From: Paludisphaera rhizosphaerae
Lineage (GTDB): Bacteria > Planctomycetota > Planctomycetia > Isosphaerales > Isosphaeraceae
Direction: 5' to 3'
Length of the DNA: 64,000 nucleotides
Assembly: GCF_011065895.1 (NCBI RefSeq)
Contig: NZ_JAALCR010000003.1
Location: 186,001 to 250,000 of the forward strand
Part shown: one piece after another, positions 1 to 10,905 of the stretch
Layout of the letters: each line of letters starts with the position of its first letter
Position numbering within the stretch: the stretch's first letter is position 1
Position numbers and translations under genes: made by a program
The notes under the pieces: generated by a model
Seen by the model: only the letters and a program-made list of their open reading frames with translations
The model's database searches: none
Told to the model about the DNA's origin: nothing

Positions 1-1266
1 AAGGCTCAGAAAGAAACCGACGCCCAGCGCGAACAGCAGCAGGTAGCAGGCCTTGATGATGAGCGGCTTCGACCCATAGGCGCGGGTCTTCAGCTCACGC
101 CAAAGGATCGGGTTGGCCCAGGCCGACCGGTACGGCTTGGGCGCCGCCGCGATTCGACGGTGCGTGCGGCGGGGCACGTGAAGTCCGGTCGTCGCGCCGG
201 CTTCCTCGCTCCCGCCGGACCCGGAAGGCCCGCCGCCGACAGCGACCGTCGGCGCCGATCGCTCGCCGCCTCCCCCGCGATGAAGCGTCGACCCAGCCGC
301 GGCGGCTCCGGCCGGAACGGCCGCCTCTTCCTGGACCTCGATCAGCGTCTCGACGACCTCGGCCTCCTCGTCGGACTGCTCGCGGGGCTCGTTGTTCCCC
401 GGGTTCCAGACGCGGAGCATGTAGGTTGCGAACGTCACGATCAAGGCCGCGAACGTCAGCCGAACGGCGATGTAAACCAGGCTCGACCCATAGACGACGC
501 CCGTCGATTGATCGGCAGCCGGGTAGAGGACGGCGAGCATCGCCCGATACGGGTTAAGGACTTCCGCCACCGGCACCCCCATGAGTTGGAGGTCCGGAAA
601 GAAGACGCTGAACAACTCCACGCCGGTCACGGAGAAGACCACCATCAGGATGGTCAACGAGATCGACTGGAACGTCCGATCGCGCCAGAGGGCGATCAGC
701 AGCCCCATCGCACCGCCCGCCACGCCCGAGGCCGCCGTCACCGCGAACAGGTTGATGACCTGGCCGAAGGAGATCCCGCCGAAGAGGGCGCAGAGCGAGA
801 GCAGCCCGATCCCCGCGCCCAGCATCACCACGATGTGCAACAGGCCGGCCGTCAGCTTGCCCAGCACGATCTCCAGGTCGGAGAGGGCCGTCATCAGGAG
901 GAGCGTGAACGTCCGCCGGTCCTTCTCGTAGGCCACCGCCGCGGCCGTCGAGAGTGGGGCGAAGAAGAGCATGAGCGTCAGTTGGAGCATGGCGAACATG
1001 CCGTAGAGCACGCCGCCGAACCTCGCCAACAGGCCCAACTCGCGGACGTCCTGCCAGCCGACGATCGATTGCCAGGCGGTCCAGAGAAGGATGAACAGGA
1101 AGCAGGCGAACGAGGCCCGCCAGAGGTAATAGCGCAGGCTCCGGGGCGCCGTCAGCAATTCCCGGGCGATGATCGGTCCGGCGAACAAGGTCGATCCCCC
1201 AAACGGTCGAACGGAGAACAGGCGGGCGGGAGGAACGGGCAGGCGAAGCGATGGGCGTATCTTCAC
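1..1266 (-). CDS. ABC-2 type transporter permease, partial (runs off left edge)
   Basis: Open minus-strand frame of 422 codons with no stop before the window edge, so the C-terminus is missing. I choose a GTG start at 1266, because there is no in-frame ATG nearby and the following residues read MKIRPSLRLPVPPARLF, then a conserved-looking stretch FAGPIIARELLTAPRSLR that precedes the first membrane helix. About six hydrophobic segments follow, including LLMTALSDLEIVLGKL, the cytoplasmic motif typical of ABC-2/NatB-like permeases. A long Ala/Gly/Glu-rich linker follows, then WANPILWRELKTRAYGSKP, a second 'WRE' permease module that begins another hydrophobic stretch at the edge. Function is inferred as the membrane subunit of an ABC exporter; the ATPase is probably outside the window on the left. 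The substrate cannot be told. Confidence 0.8.
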   Translation of the reverse strand, partial: MKIRPSLRLPVPPARLFSVRPFGGSTLFAGPIIARELLTAPRSLRYYLWRASFACFLFILLWTAWQSIVGWQDVRELGLLARFGGVLYGMFAMLQLTLMLFFAPLSTAAAVAYEKDRRTFTLLLMTALSDLEIVLGKLTAGLLHIVVMLGAGIGLLSLCALFGGISFGQVINLFAVTAASGVAGGAMGLLIALWRDRTFQSISLTILMVVFSVTGVELFSVFFPDLQLMGVPVAEVLNPYRAMLAVLYPAADQSTGVVYGSSLVYIAVRLTFAALIVTFATYMLRVWNPGNNEPREQSDEEAEVVETLIEVQEEAAVPAGAAAAGSTLHRGGGGERSAPTVAVGGGPSGSGGSEEAGATTGLHVPRRTHRRIAAAPKPYRSAWANPILWRELKTRAYGSKPLIIKACYLLLFALGVGFFLSL

Positions 1267-1441
1267 CGGCTGCAACGTCCCCAGACGGCCAGTGTAGCAA
1301 ACCGGCGGCAGAGGGACCAAGGGGTCCGGGGCAGCCGTTGACATGGCTGAAGCGGCTCCCTTACGATGAGGGACGCCTATCGCAGACTGGACTTCCGATT
1401 CGTGCGGAGCCCCGGCCTTGGACCGATCCGATCGCCCGAGA

Positions 1442-1810
1442 ATGGGACGATCCTGGACCCGCGTCGCTTTCGCGGCCGCGGTCTTGGTCCTGCTCGCCTC
1501 CACACATGAATCCCGGGCCGCTGGTTGCCATACTCCCGAGCGCCCCGTGCTTTCCCGCACGATTTCGTGGCAGGACGGGACGACTTCCGAGCGAGTCGAC
1601 GCACCGGCGCCTGCCGTCCTTCGCCGACCTCGATGCAGCGATGAGACCCCCTCGTCCTCGACCAGCGTGGTCGTCAAGGCCGCGCCTGCCCTGGGGCTGT
1701 CGACGCCGGCCGTTCCAACACTCGGGAGCGAATCGTGGGGATCTGCTGAGCGCGGCCCCGAGCCGGCCCCCCTCGTCGACCGACTCGATCGCCCTCCTCG
1801 CCTCGTTTGA
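1442..1810 (+). CDS. hypothetical small secreted protein
   Basis: A 122-residue frame with a classic Sec signal at the N-terminus: MGRSWTR, then a hydrophobic core AFAAAVLVLLAS, then a likely cleavage after ESRAA. The mature part is short, Pro/Ser/Ala-rich and has two isolated cysteines, with no domain I recognise. An upstream in-frame ATG at 1418 is possible, but 1442 puts the signal peptide at the right distance. The signal peptide is the main reason to believe the gene. It lies divergent from the permease at the left edge and in line with the lipoprotein downstream. It could still be a chance high-GC frame. Confidence 0.5.
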   Translation: MGRSWTRVAFAAAVLVLLASTHESRAAGCHTPERPVLSRTISWQDGTTSERVDAPAPAVLRRPRCSDETPSSSTSVVVKAAPALGLSTPAVPTLGSESWGSAERGPEPAPLVDRLDRPPRLV

Positions 1811-1864
1811 AGCCGTCCGTCGCGATTTGCGCTTCATCTCGGTTTTCGGGCAAGGGGTTCAGGC

Positions 1865-2452
1865 GTGGCTCACGCATCACTCGTCCTCGCGCGCCGCGGC
1901 GTCTTCGCAGCGTGGGGCGTATTCCTCCTCCTCGGAGTCGGCTGCGAGCCGTCCTCGACGGCTGAGGGCTTCGCATCCCGCTTGAAACTTCCCGACGGCT
2001 GGAAGGCCGTCGACCGCGAGACCTGGAAAGCCCCCGGCCGGCGATTGGCCTCCTGGTCGGGGCCTGAGGGCTCGTCGCTGATTGTTTATCGGACCGTTCC
2101 CGACCCCGACGGCGACGCCGATCGGCTTCTCGCGGCCATCGTCAATCGGTTCACGAATCTCCCAGGCTTCACGCTCGTCGCGCATCGCGTCGAGACGATT
2201 GCGGGCGTCGAGGCGGCCCGAATCGAGATCGTCGCGCCGGGAACCGGAACTGAGATCGCTCCGACCGGACTCGGCGTCCCCGCGGAGGGCCCGAATCTGG
2301 TCCCGACCCGAGAGGTCACGATCGGCTTCCCTCGATCCGACGGCTCGCTTTTCTTCGTCTGGAGGACGCCCGAATCGGCCCAGGAGAAACTCGCGCCGGC
2401 GATTGATTCGATCCTGGGTTCGCTGACTCTGCCGCCGCCTTCGACTTATTGA
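1865..2452 (+). CDS. putative lipoprotein, DUF1795/PsbP-like
   Basis: 195 residues. The N-terminus carries two arginines, a hydrophobic core and a lipobox LLGVGC with the lipidated Cys at about residue 27, so it should be a membrane-anchored periplasmic lipoprotein. The mature part begins with LKLPDGWKAVDRETWKAPG and contains an alternating hydrophobic pattern and a C-terminal 'APAIDSILGSLTL' helix. This resembles the PsbP/DUF1795 fold, where a small protein assesses stress-related ligands, but that is a fold-level guess. The stop codon overlaps a possible TTG start of the cytochrome frame. The gene probably shares a transcript with the cytochrome and FG-GAP genes downstream. Confidence 0.7.
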   Translation: MAHASLVLARRGVFAAWGVFLLLGVGCEPSSTAEGFASRLKLPDGWKAVDRETWKAPGRRLASWSGPEGSSLIVYRTVPDPDGDADRLLAAIVNRFTNLPGFTLVAHRVETIAGVEAARIEIVAPGTGTEIAPTGLGVPAEGPNLVPTREVTIGFPRSDGSLFFVWRTPESAQEKLAPAIDSILGSLTLPPPSTY

Positions 2453-2541
2453 CCATTCGTCCTCATCCGAATCCGATCCTCAATCATCATCCTGGAGGGT
2501 TCCCGCCGGCATCGATCGCGCGGCGGGGATGGGAGCCTTTC

Positions 2542-5500
2542 ATGTCGACCCCCACCGCCACCCCTCGCGACCGCGCCGGCAGAGCCTACGTCCCGGCGAT
2601 CGGGACGAAGCTCCGGCCGTTGCTCTGGGTCATCCTGATCGCCTTCGCCGCGCTGGCCGCGAACGGCTTCTACATGGCCTCGGTCACCGCGCTGACCTGG
2701 TACACCGGCAGCACGCAACAGACCTACTTCTACTTCCTGATGGCGATCCTGCACGTCATCGTCGGGTTGTTGCTGATCGTGCCGTTCGTCGCCTTCGGCG
2801 CGGCCCACCTGGTCACGTCGTGGAAGCGACCCAACAAGGCGGCCGTGAATTTCGGACTGGCGCTGCTGGCGGCTGGAATCGTGGTGCTGGTCTCGGGGCT
2901 GATGCTCGTCCGGATCGGGGTGTTCGAGATCCGCGACCCTCGGATCCGAAACGTGGGCTACTGGGCGCACATCTTCGCGCCGGTGTTCGCCGTCGCACTT
3001 TACGTCAAGCATCGGTTGGCGGGGCCTCGGATCCGCTGGGAGTGGGCGAGGAGGCTGGCGATCCCCGTCGTCGGCTTCGCGGCGATCATGGGGATGCTCC
3101 ACTTCCAGGACCCTCGGACCTTCGGCGAGCGCGGACCGAAGTCGGGCAAGCAGTACTTCTATCCCTCGGAAGCGGTCACGGCCAACGGCAAGTTCATCCC
3201 GGCCGAGACCCTGATGATGGACCGGTACTGCCTCCAATGTCATAAGGACGCCTACGAGGGCTGGTTCCACTCGTCGCACCGGCTCAGCTCGTTCAACAAC
3301 AAGGCCTACATGACGAGCGTCCGCGAGACCCGGCGGGTCTCGATGGAGCGCGACGGCACCACCCAGGCCGCCCGCTGGTGCGCCGGCTGCCATGACCCCG
3401 TCCCGTTCTTCTCGGGCAAGTTCGACGATCGCGATTACGACGACGTCAACGACCCCACCGCGCACGCCGGGATCACCTGCACCACCTGCCACGCGATCAA
3501 CAACATCAACAACACCCGTGGCAACGCCGCCTACACCATCGAGGAACCTCAGCATTATCCCTTCGCCTTCAGCGAGGACCCCGTCCTTCAGTGGGTCAAC
3601 GCCGCGCTGGTGAAGGCCAAGCCCGAGATGCACAAGAAGACGTTCCTCAAGCCGATCATCCGCTCGGCCGAGTTCTGCTCGACGTGCCACAAGGTCGGTC
3701 TGCCGTTCGCACTCAACGAGTACAAGGACTTCGTCCGAGGCCAGGACCACTACACGTCGTATCACCTCTCCGGCGTCTCCGGCCACGGGGCGAGGAGCTT
3801 CTACTATCCTCCCGTCGCCAAGACGAACTGCGCTGAGTGCCACATGGAGTTGAAGGACTCCAACGACTTCGGAGCACGCGACTTCGCCAGACAGGGCGGC
3901 CGCCAGATCCACAACCACATGTTCGCCGCCGCCAATACCGGACTAGCCACGATCCAGGACGATGAAACGGCGAACAAGGCCGCCGAGAAGTACCTCACCG
4001 AGAAGAAGGTCCGAATCGATCTGTTCGCCCTCCGCGAAGGGGGCGAGATCGACGGCGCGTTCCTCGGCCCGATCCGGCCCGAGATTCCGACGCTCAAGCC
4101 GGGGGGCAAGTACCTGGTCGAAACCGTCGTCCGAACGCTCGGCGTCGGCCATCCGCTCACGCAGGGGACCGTCGACTCCAACGAGATCTGGGTCGAACTC
4201 ATCGCCCGCGACGGCGACCGGATCGTCGGCCGGTCGGGGGGGATCGGCGAGGACGGCACGGTCGATCCCTACTCGCACTTCATCAACGTCTACATGCTCG
4301 ACCGCCACGGCAACCGGATCGACCGTCGCAACCCGCAGGACATCTTCGTCCCGCTCTACAACAAGCAGATCCCGCCCGGAGCGGGCCAGGTCGTCCACTT
4401 CGGGCTGGAAGTCCCGTCGGGGACGCGCGGACCGATCACGCTGGAAGCTCGGGTGAACTACCGCAAGTTCGACCGGACCTACATGGATTTCATCTTCGGC
4501 AAGGGGGGAGGACCAAAGCTCCCCGTCGTACTCATGGCGAAAGACGCCGTCAAGCTCCCCATCGAGGGCGGCCCGGAGGTCAAGAACGAGCCGTCCCCAA
4601 TCGCCGAGGTCTGGCAGCGCTGGAACGACTACGGCATCGGCCTCCTGCTGGAGGGATCGGACAAGGGCGGGCAAAAGGGCGAGTTGAAACAGGCCGAGCC
4701 GATCTTCCGGAAGGTCGCCGAGCTGGGCAAGGCGGACGGCTGGGTGAATCTCGCCCGCGTCTACCAGCGCGAGGGGCGAATCCCCGAGGCGCTGGAGGCT
4801 CTGGAGAAGGCCGCATCTCATAAAGAGCCCGCCGCCCCCTGGACAATCAACTGGCTGACCGGCGAGATCAACGCCCGCAACGGCCTGCTCGACGAGGCGG
4901 TAGCCAACTTCGAGTCGGTCCTGAACACCCGGATCCCCGAGCGCAAGTTCGACTTCAGCACGGACTTCTTCGTCATCAATGAACTCGCCCAGGCCAGCTA
5001 CGGACGCTCCCGGATCGAGCCTGTCGACAGTCCCGAGCGCAAGACGTGGCTGAAGAAGGCGATCACGGCCTATCATCGGACGATCAAGATCGAGGCTGAG
5101 GACGTCGCCGCTCATTACGGCCTGAGCCTGGCGTTCGGCGACCCCGCCTGGGGCGAGAAGCCCCCCGAGCCAGAGGCTCCGAAAGCGGCCGTCGACCCCG
5201 AAAGCCTGGCGAAGCAGATCCCGGGCGTCCTCGACGCGACCGCCCCCTCGGCGACGCGGAAGGAGCGAGCCTTGAAGCTGGCCGACGACGTCTCGCGATA
5301 CGTCAAGGGACCGCGACCGAAGTATCAATCGCGTCTCGAACCTCTCTATGAGGTGACCGACGGCCTGGCGAAACCCTGGGAGCAAGCCGCCGACCCCGAA
5401 GTCCAGGCGGCCATCGGCCGAGTGCTGGAAGTCGCCCACAGGGCGCTCCACGAGCGGCTCAAGCCCGACGAGACGGCCGAGGGGCGGGCCTTCGCGATCG

Positions 5501-5675
5501 CCCGCCAGAACAGCCCGGCCGCGAACATGAACGCCCAATCGATCGTCATCCATCCCCTGCACCGCCCCGGCGCTCCGGGGATCGACTCGACGCCCGCCGC
5601 GCCGACGGCCTCGGCCGCAGCCTCGGCCGTCGACACGACCGTAACTCGCCCAGCACGCCTTGAGGAGAGCGGCCA

Positions 5676-5679
<4 letters not shown>
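2542..5679 (+). CDS. membrane-anchored five-heme cytochrome c with C-terminal TPR repeats
   Basis: 1045 residues from ATG 2542, preceded by GGGAG. The frame is open 31 codons further upstream, but that part looks non-coding. Five hydrophobic helices fill residues about 27-178, resembling a DUF-type cytochrome b/NapC-like anchor. Five covalent heme c motifs follow: CLQCH at 230, CAGCH at 280, CTTCH at 313, CSTCH at 379 and CAECH at 430, with extra His residues that could serve as distal ligands. This is the cytochrome c554-like family. Residues about 480-690 form a beta-rich region, and residues 715-900 hold tetratricopeptide repeats (AEPIFRKVAELG..., EALEALEKAA). The protein should be exported, with the heme domain outside the cytoplasmic membrane. 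It is followed without a gap by an FG-GAP/UnbV protein, a recurrent planctomycete pairing. Its electron donor and acceptor are unknown. Confidence 0.88.
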
Positions 5680-7691
<2,012 letters not shown>

Positions 7692-8079
7692 TTCCCCGCC
7701 ACATGGCCGCGCCACGGCATGAAAACGGCACGAATTCCGGCCCTTGAGTCGATTGCCCGTGTGATATAATTCGGGACGAGCGAGGGAGCCGGAGGAGTCC
7801 GACTCCCTGTTCGAAGCGACCGATCACGGCCCGGACCTCTTCCGCCGGCCGCCGCGTTCGTCGTGGCCGCCTGATTGATAGACACCTATTGAATTGCAAC
7901 AAGGGACGGTGCCAGCGAGCGCAAACCTTATTCAGCGTGCGGGTTGTGGTCCCAGGAGCAACGTCGGAGCCCCCCTTCGAGAGCCGCCGTCCCGGACCTC
8001 CTTGCAAACCCCTCAAAGGCGCTGAATACGGGTTAGCCTGACGCCCGACGCCGTCTCCCTCCCGGGAGGACGGTCGATC
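7692..8079. other. 388-bp intergenic region with a candidate promoter
   Basis: It separates the CRTAC1-like gene from the S41 protease. It contains a perfect TATAAT (7765-7770) and, close to the protease start, a strong ribosome-binding sequence GGGAGGA. I see no conserved frame or RNA gene in the rest; it would form a leader of about 300 nt if the promoter is real. Confidence 0.5.
7744..7770 (+). promoter_or_regulatory. candidate sigma70-type promoter for the S41 protease
   Basis: TTGAGT at 7744-7749 and a perfect TATAAT at 7765-7770, separated by 15 bases, which is shorter than ideal. The start codon at 8080 is about 300 nt downstream, so the leader would be long. Confidence 0.33.
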
Positions 8080-9795
8080 ATGCGCCGGATCGGAACCCCT
8101 CGCTTGGCCTGGTTGCTCGCCCTGCTGCTGACGTGGTGCCCCGCGCCGACGAGCCAGGCCGCCCTCCCCGAGGAGCCGGCCGTTTCGGACGTCTCTGCGA
8201 AGGTGGATGCGCCTCAGACTCAGGCCGCGCCGGCGCCCGACGCGGCCCTGGAGCGAGGGCTCGACCAGGAGCGCCAGCGCAACTGGACCGGCGCGATCGA
8301 GACCTACCGCCACGCGATGGAGCAGTGGCCGAATCGGACCGACATCCGCCGCCGGCTCCGGCTCTGCGAGTTGCACTTCAAACTCGGCAAGCGGTATCAC
8401 GACGCCAGCTTTCGGACGGTCCTTCTCCGCCTCCCCCGCGAGCAGGCGACCGACCTGTACTCCGAGGTGCTGGAACGAATCCAGAGCTTCTACGTCGACT
8501 CCATCGCCCTGGAACCCCTCGTCCGCCACGGGCTGGACAATCTGGAAGTCGCCCTCCGCGACCCGACCTTCCTCAAGCTGAACGCCACGACCACCGAGCC
8601 GGAACGGATCGCCTGGCTGCGAGACCAGTACAAGGCAATGCGGTCGCGGCTGGCCGTCGCCGATCGCGAAGCGGCTCTGGCGCTCGCAGCCTCTGCCGCC
8701 GACCTCGCCCGCCACGGCCTGGGGATCGAACCCGCCGCCGTCATGCTGGAATTCACCTACGGCGCCTGCGACGCCCTCGACGATTTCACCAGCTACCTGA
8801 CGCCCGACAAGCTCGAAGACCTCTACGCCATGATCGACGGCAACTTCGTCGGACTGGGTGTGGAGTTGAAGGGAACGCCCGATGGGCTGAAGCTTGTCGG
8901 CGTCATCCGAGGCGGCCCCGCGTGGGAGGCTGGCCTGGGCGCAGGCGACCAGATCGTCAAGATCGCCGGCCAGACGGTGAAGGGGTTGGCTCTCGACGAG
9001 GCCGCCAACCGCCTCCAGGGAACCGAAGGAACCACCGTCGACCTGGAAATCGTCAAACGGGATGCGTCGATCCAGACCATCCGCCTGGTCCGCCGCCATG
9101 TCGACGTCGAGAGCGTCACCCGCGCCAAGATGCTCGACGAGGCTCCAGGGGTCGGCTACGTTCAGCTCGCCGGTTTCCAGAAAAGCTCGACCGAGGAACT
9201 CGATCAGGCGATCTCGGGCCTGGCGAACCTGGGGATGACGACGTTGGTCCTGGACCTTCGTGGCAACCCGGGGGGACTGCTGAACGTGGCCGTCGACATC
9301 GCCGATCGATTCATCGACAACGGGGTCATCGTTTCAACTCGCGGCCGAGCCGCGGGGCAATCCCAGGTCTTTTCGGCTGGCGGTCGCGCCCGATGGCGGA
9401 TGCCCATGTACGTCCTGGTGGACCGCGACAGCGCCTCTGCCAGCGAGATCCTCGCCGGCGCCCTGCAAGACCATAAGCGAGCCGTGATCGTCGGCGACCG
9501 GACTTACGGCAAGGGTTCCGTGCAGAGCATCTTCTCGCTCCGCTCGGCTCCCGCCGGATTGAAGCTGACGACGGCCAAGTTCTACTCGCCTCTCGACCGG
9601 GCCTACAGCGAGCGCGGGGTTTCGCCCGACATGCCCGTCAAGACGCACGTCGCCGCCAAGCCCGCCGCCGACGCCGACGCCGACAAGGAGGCGATCGACG
9701 AGTCCCTCTTCGGCGACCCTCGCACCGACCCGGTCCTGGCCGCCGCCGTCCGGGCCTCCCGGCGCGATTCGCAGGCCCAGGCTGCGGTCCGCTGA
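8080..9795 (+). CDS. S41 family C-terminal processing peptidase (CtpA-like)
   Basis: 571 residues. An N-terminal Sec signal (MRRIGTPRLAWLLALLLTW, cleavage near SQAA) exports it. A TPR-like helix pair follows (ALERGLDQERQRNWTGAIETYRHAM), then a PDZ domain at about residues 255-330 (GLGVELKG ... GGPAWEAGLGAGDQIVKIAG), then the S41 catalytic domain. The nucleophile is Ser453 within DSASASEILAG and the general base is Lys478 in YGKGSVQ. The spacing of 25 is the same as in E. coli Prc. Such enzymes cleave proteins from their C-termini in the periplasm. GGGAGGA lies about 9 bases before the ATG. A GC hairpin just after the stop separates it from the dehydrogenase. A second, more Prc-like S41 protease lies convergently downstream. 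Confidence 0.92.
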   Translation: MRRIGTPRLAWLLALLLTWCPAPTSQAALPEEPAVSDVSAKVDAPQTQAAPAPDAALERGLDQERQRNWTGAIETYRHAMEQWPNRTDIRRRLRLCELHFKLGKRYHDASFRTVLLRLPREQATDLYSEVLERIQSFYVDSIALEPLVRHGLDNLEVALRDPTFLKLNATTTEPERIAWLRDQYKAMRSRLAVADREAALALAASAADLARHGLGIEPAAVMLEFTYGACDALDDFTSYLTPDKLEDLYAMIDGNFVGLGVELKGTPDGLKLVGVIRGGPAWEAGLGAGDQIVKIAGQTVKGLALDEAANRLQGTEGTTVDLEIVKRDASIQTIRLVRRHVDVESVTRAKMLDEAPGVGYVQLAGFQKSSTEELDQAISGLANLGMTTLVLDLRGNPGGLLNVAVDIADRFIDNGVIVSTRGRAAGQSQVFSAGGRARWRMPMYVLVDRDSASASEILAGALQDHKRAVIVGDRTYGKGSVQSIFSLRSAPAGLKLTTAKFYSPLDRAYSERGVSPDMPVKTHVAAKPAADADADKEAIDESLFGDPRTDPVLAAAVRASRRDSQAQAAVR

Positions 9796-9818
9796 ACAAC
9801 CCTGATCCTCTTCCAAAG

Positions 9819-9845
9819 TCGCCCCCGGCCCCACTCCGGGGGCGA
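9819..9845 (+). terminator. hairpin terminator after the S41 protease
   Basis: 10-bp perfect stem TCGCCCCCGG/CCGGGGGCGA with a 7-base loop, 24 bases after the protease stop and ending 14 bases before the next start codon. There is no U-tract, which is usual in GC-rich genomes. Confidence 0.55.
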
Positions 9846-9859
9846 CCCCATTTCGAAGG

Positions 9860-10825
9860 ATGAAACCCGTGAAGATCGTCGTCCTCGACGGCCGGACCCT
9901 CAACGACGACCCCAAGGCCTGGTCGCCGCTCGACGCCTACGGCGACGTCGTCTACCACCCCATCACCGAGCCGTCGGACCTTCCCGATCGGGCGAACGGG
10001 GCGGACGTCCTGATCGTCAACAAGTGTGCGATCCGGCAGGATCTGATGGCGCAACTTCCCCAACTTCGGTTCATCGCCGTTACCGCCACGGGCTTCGACT
10101 GCGTCGACGTTGAAGCGGCGAAGGAGCGCGGGATCGTCGTCTCCAACGTTAAGGGCTACAGCACCGACTCCGTGGCGCAGTTGGCCTTCGCCCTGCTCCT
10201 GGAGTTGACGCTGAGCGTCGGCAAGCACGACGAGGCCGTCCAGGCCGGAGCCTGGGCGTCACAGCCTGACTTCTCCATCCGCGTGGCCCCTCTGATCGAG
10301 CTGGCGGGAAAGACGATGGGGATCGTCGGCCTGGGTCAGATCGGCCGTCGGGTCGCCGGCATCGCTCAGGCGTTCGGCATGACGGTGATCTCCCATCGCC
10401 CCAGCGGACGAACGCCTGCCCCGGACGACCCGATCCCAGCCTGCGGCCTCGATGAACTCTTCGAGCGCTCGGACGTGATCACGCTCCACTGCCCGCTCAC
10501 CCCCGCGACCCGAGGGATGGTAAACGCGGAGAGGCTGCGAAAGGCCAAGCCCACGGCCTTCCTGCTCAACACGGGCCGCGGTCCGCTGATCGTCGAACAG
10601 GATCTCGCCGACGCCCTGAACGCAGGGGTGATCGCCGGAGCGGGCGTCGACGTCGTCTCGCGAGAGCCGATCGACCCGAAGAATCCGCTGCTCGGAGCAA
10701 GGAACTGCATCATCACCCCGCACATCGCCTGGGCCACCGCTGAGGCCCGCGAGCGGCTGCTGGAAGCTACCGTGGAGAACGTCGCGGCCTTCGCGTCGGG
10801 GAAGCCGATCAACGTCGTGGGCTGA
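9860..10825 (+). CDS. hprA: D-2-hydroxyacid dehydrogenase, glycerate/hydroxypyruvate reductase type
   Basis: 321 residues, the normal length for this NAD-dependent family. The N-terminal substrate domain starts MKPVKIVVLDGRTLN and is typical of HprA. The Rossmann motif GIVGLGQIGRR is at about residues 154-164. The catalytic Arg lies in the LLNTGRGPLIVEQDL segment, the Glu in SREPIDPKNPLL, and the catalytic His in TPHIAWATAEARERL. The enzyme probably interconverts hydroxypyruvate or glyoxylate with D-glycerate or glycolate in the cytoplasm; the exact substrate cannot be fixed from sequence. An AAGGATG context gives the start. It is convergent with the Prc-like protease, separated by a long terminator hairpin. 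Confidence 0.88.
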   Translation: MKPVKIVVLDGRTLNDDPKAWSPLDAYGDVVYHPITEPSDLPDRANGADVLIVNKCAIRQDLMAQLPQLRFIAVTATGFDCVDVEAAKERGIVVSNVKGYSTDSVAQLAFALLLELTLSVGKHDEAVQAGAWASQPDFSIRVAPLIELAGKTMGIVGLGQIGRRVAGIAQAFGMTVISHRPSGRTPAPDDPIPACGLDELFERSDVITLHCPLTPATRGMVNAERLRKAKPTAFLLNTGRGPLIVEQDLADALNAGVIAGAGVDVVSREPIDPKNPLLGARNCIITPHIAWATAEARERLLEATVENVAAFASGKPINVVG

Positions 10826-10838
10826 GTTCGAAACGCCG

Positions 10839-10876
10839 ACGGGCCGGGCGATGCTCTGCAGCATCGCCCGGCCCGT
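10839..10876. terminator. bidirectional terminator between convergent genes
   Basis: Perfect 17-bp stem (arms 10839-10855 and 10860-10876, ACGGGCCGGGCGATGCT and its complement) with a 4-base loop CTGC. It lies between the stops of hprA (10825) and the minus-strand protease (10906). Confidence 0.75.
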
Positions 10877-10905
10877 GGAGTTTGCTGGAAACCGAAGGCG
10901 ATCGA

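Noticed and set aside
160-1341. 393-codon plus-strand frame opposite the left-edge permease
   Set aside because: His/Arg/Gln-rich shadow; the minus strand has membrane helices and permease motifs and is open to the edge.
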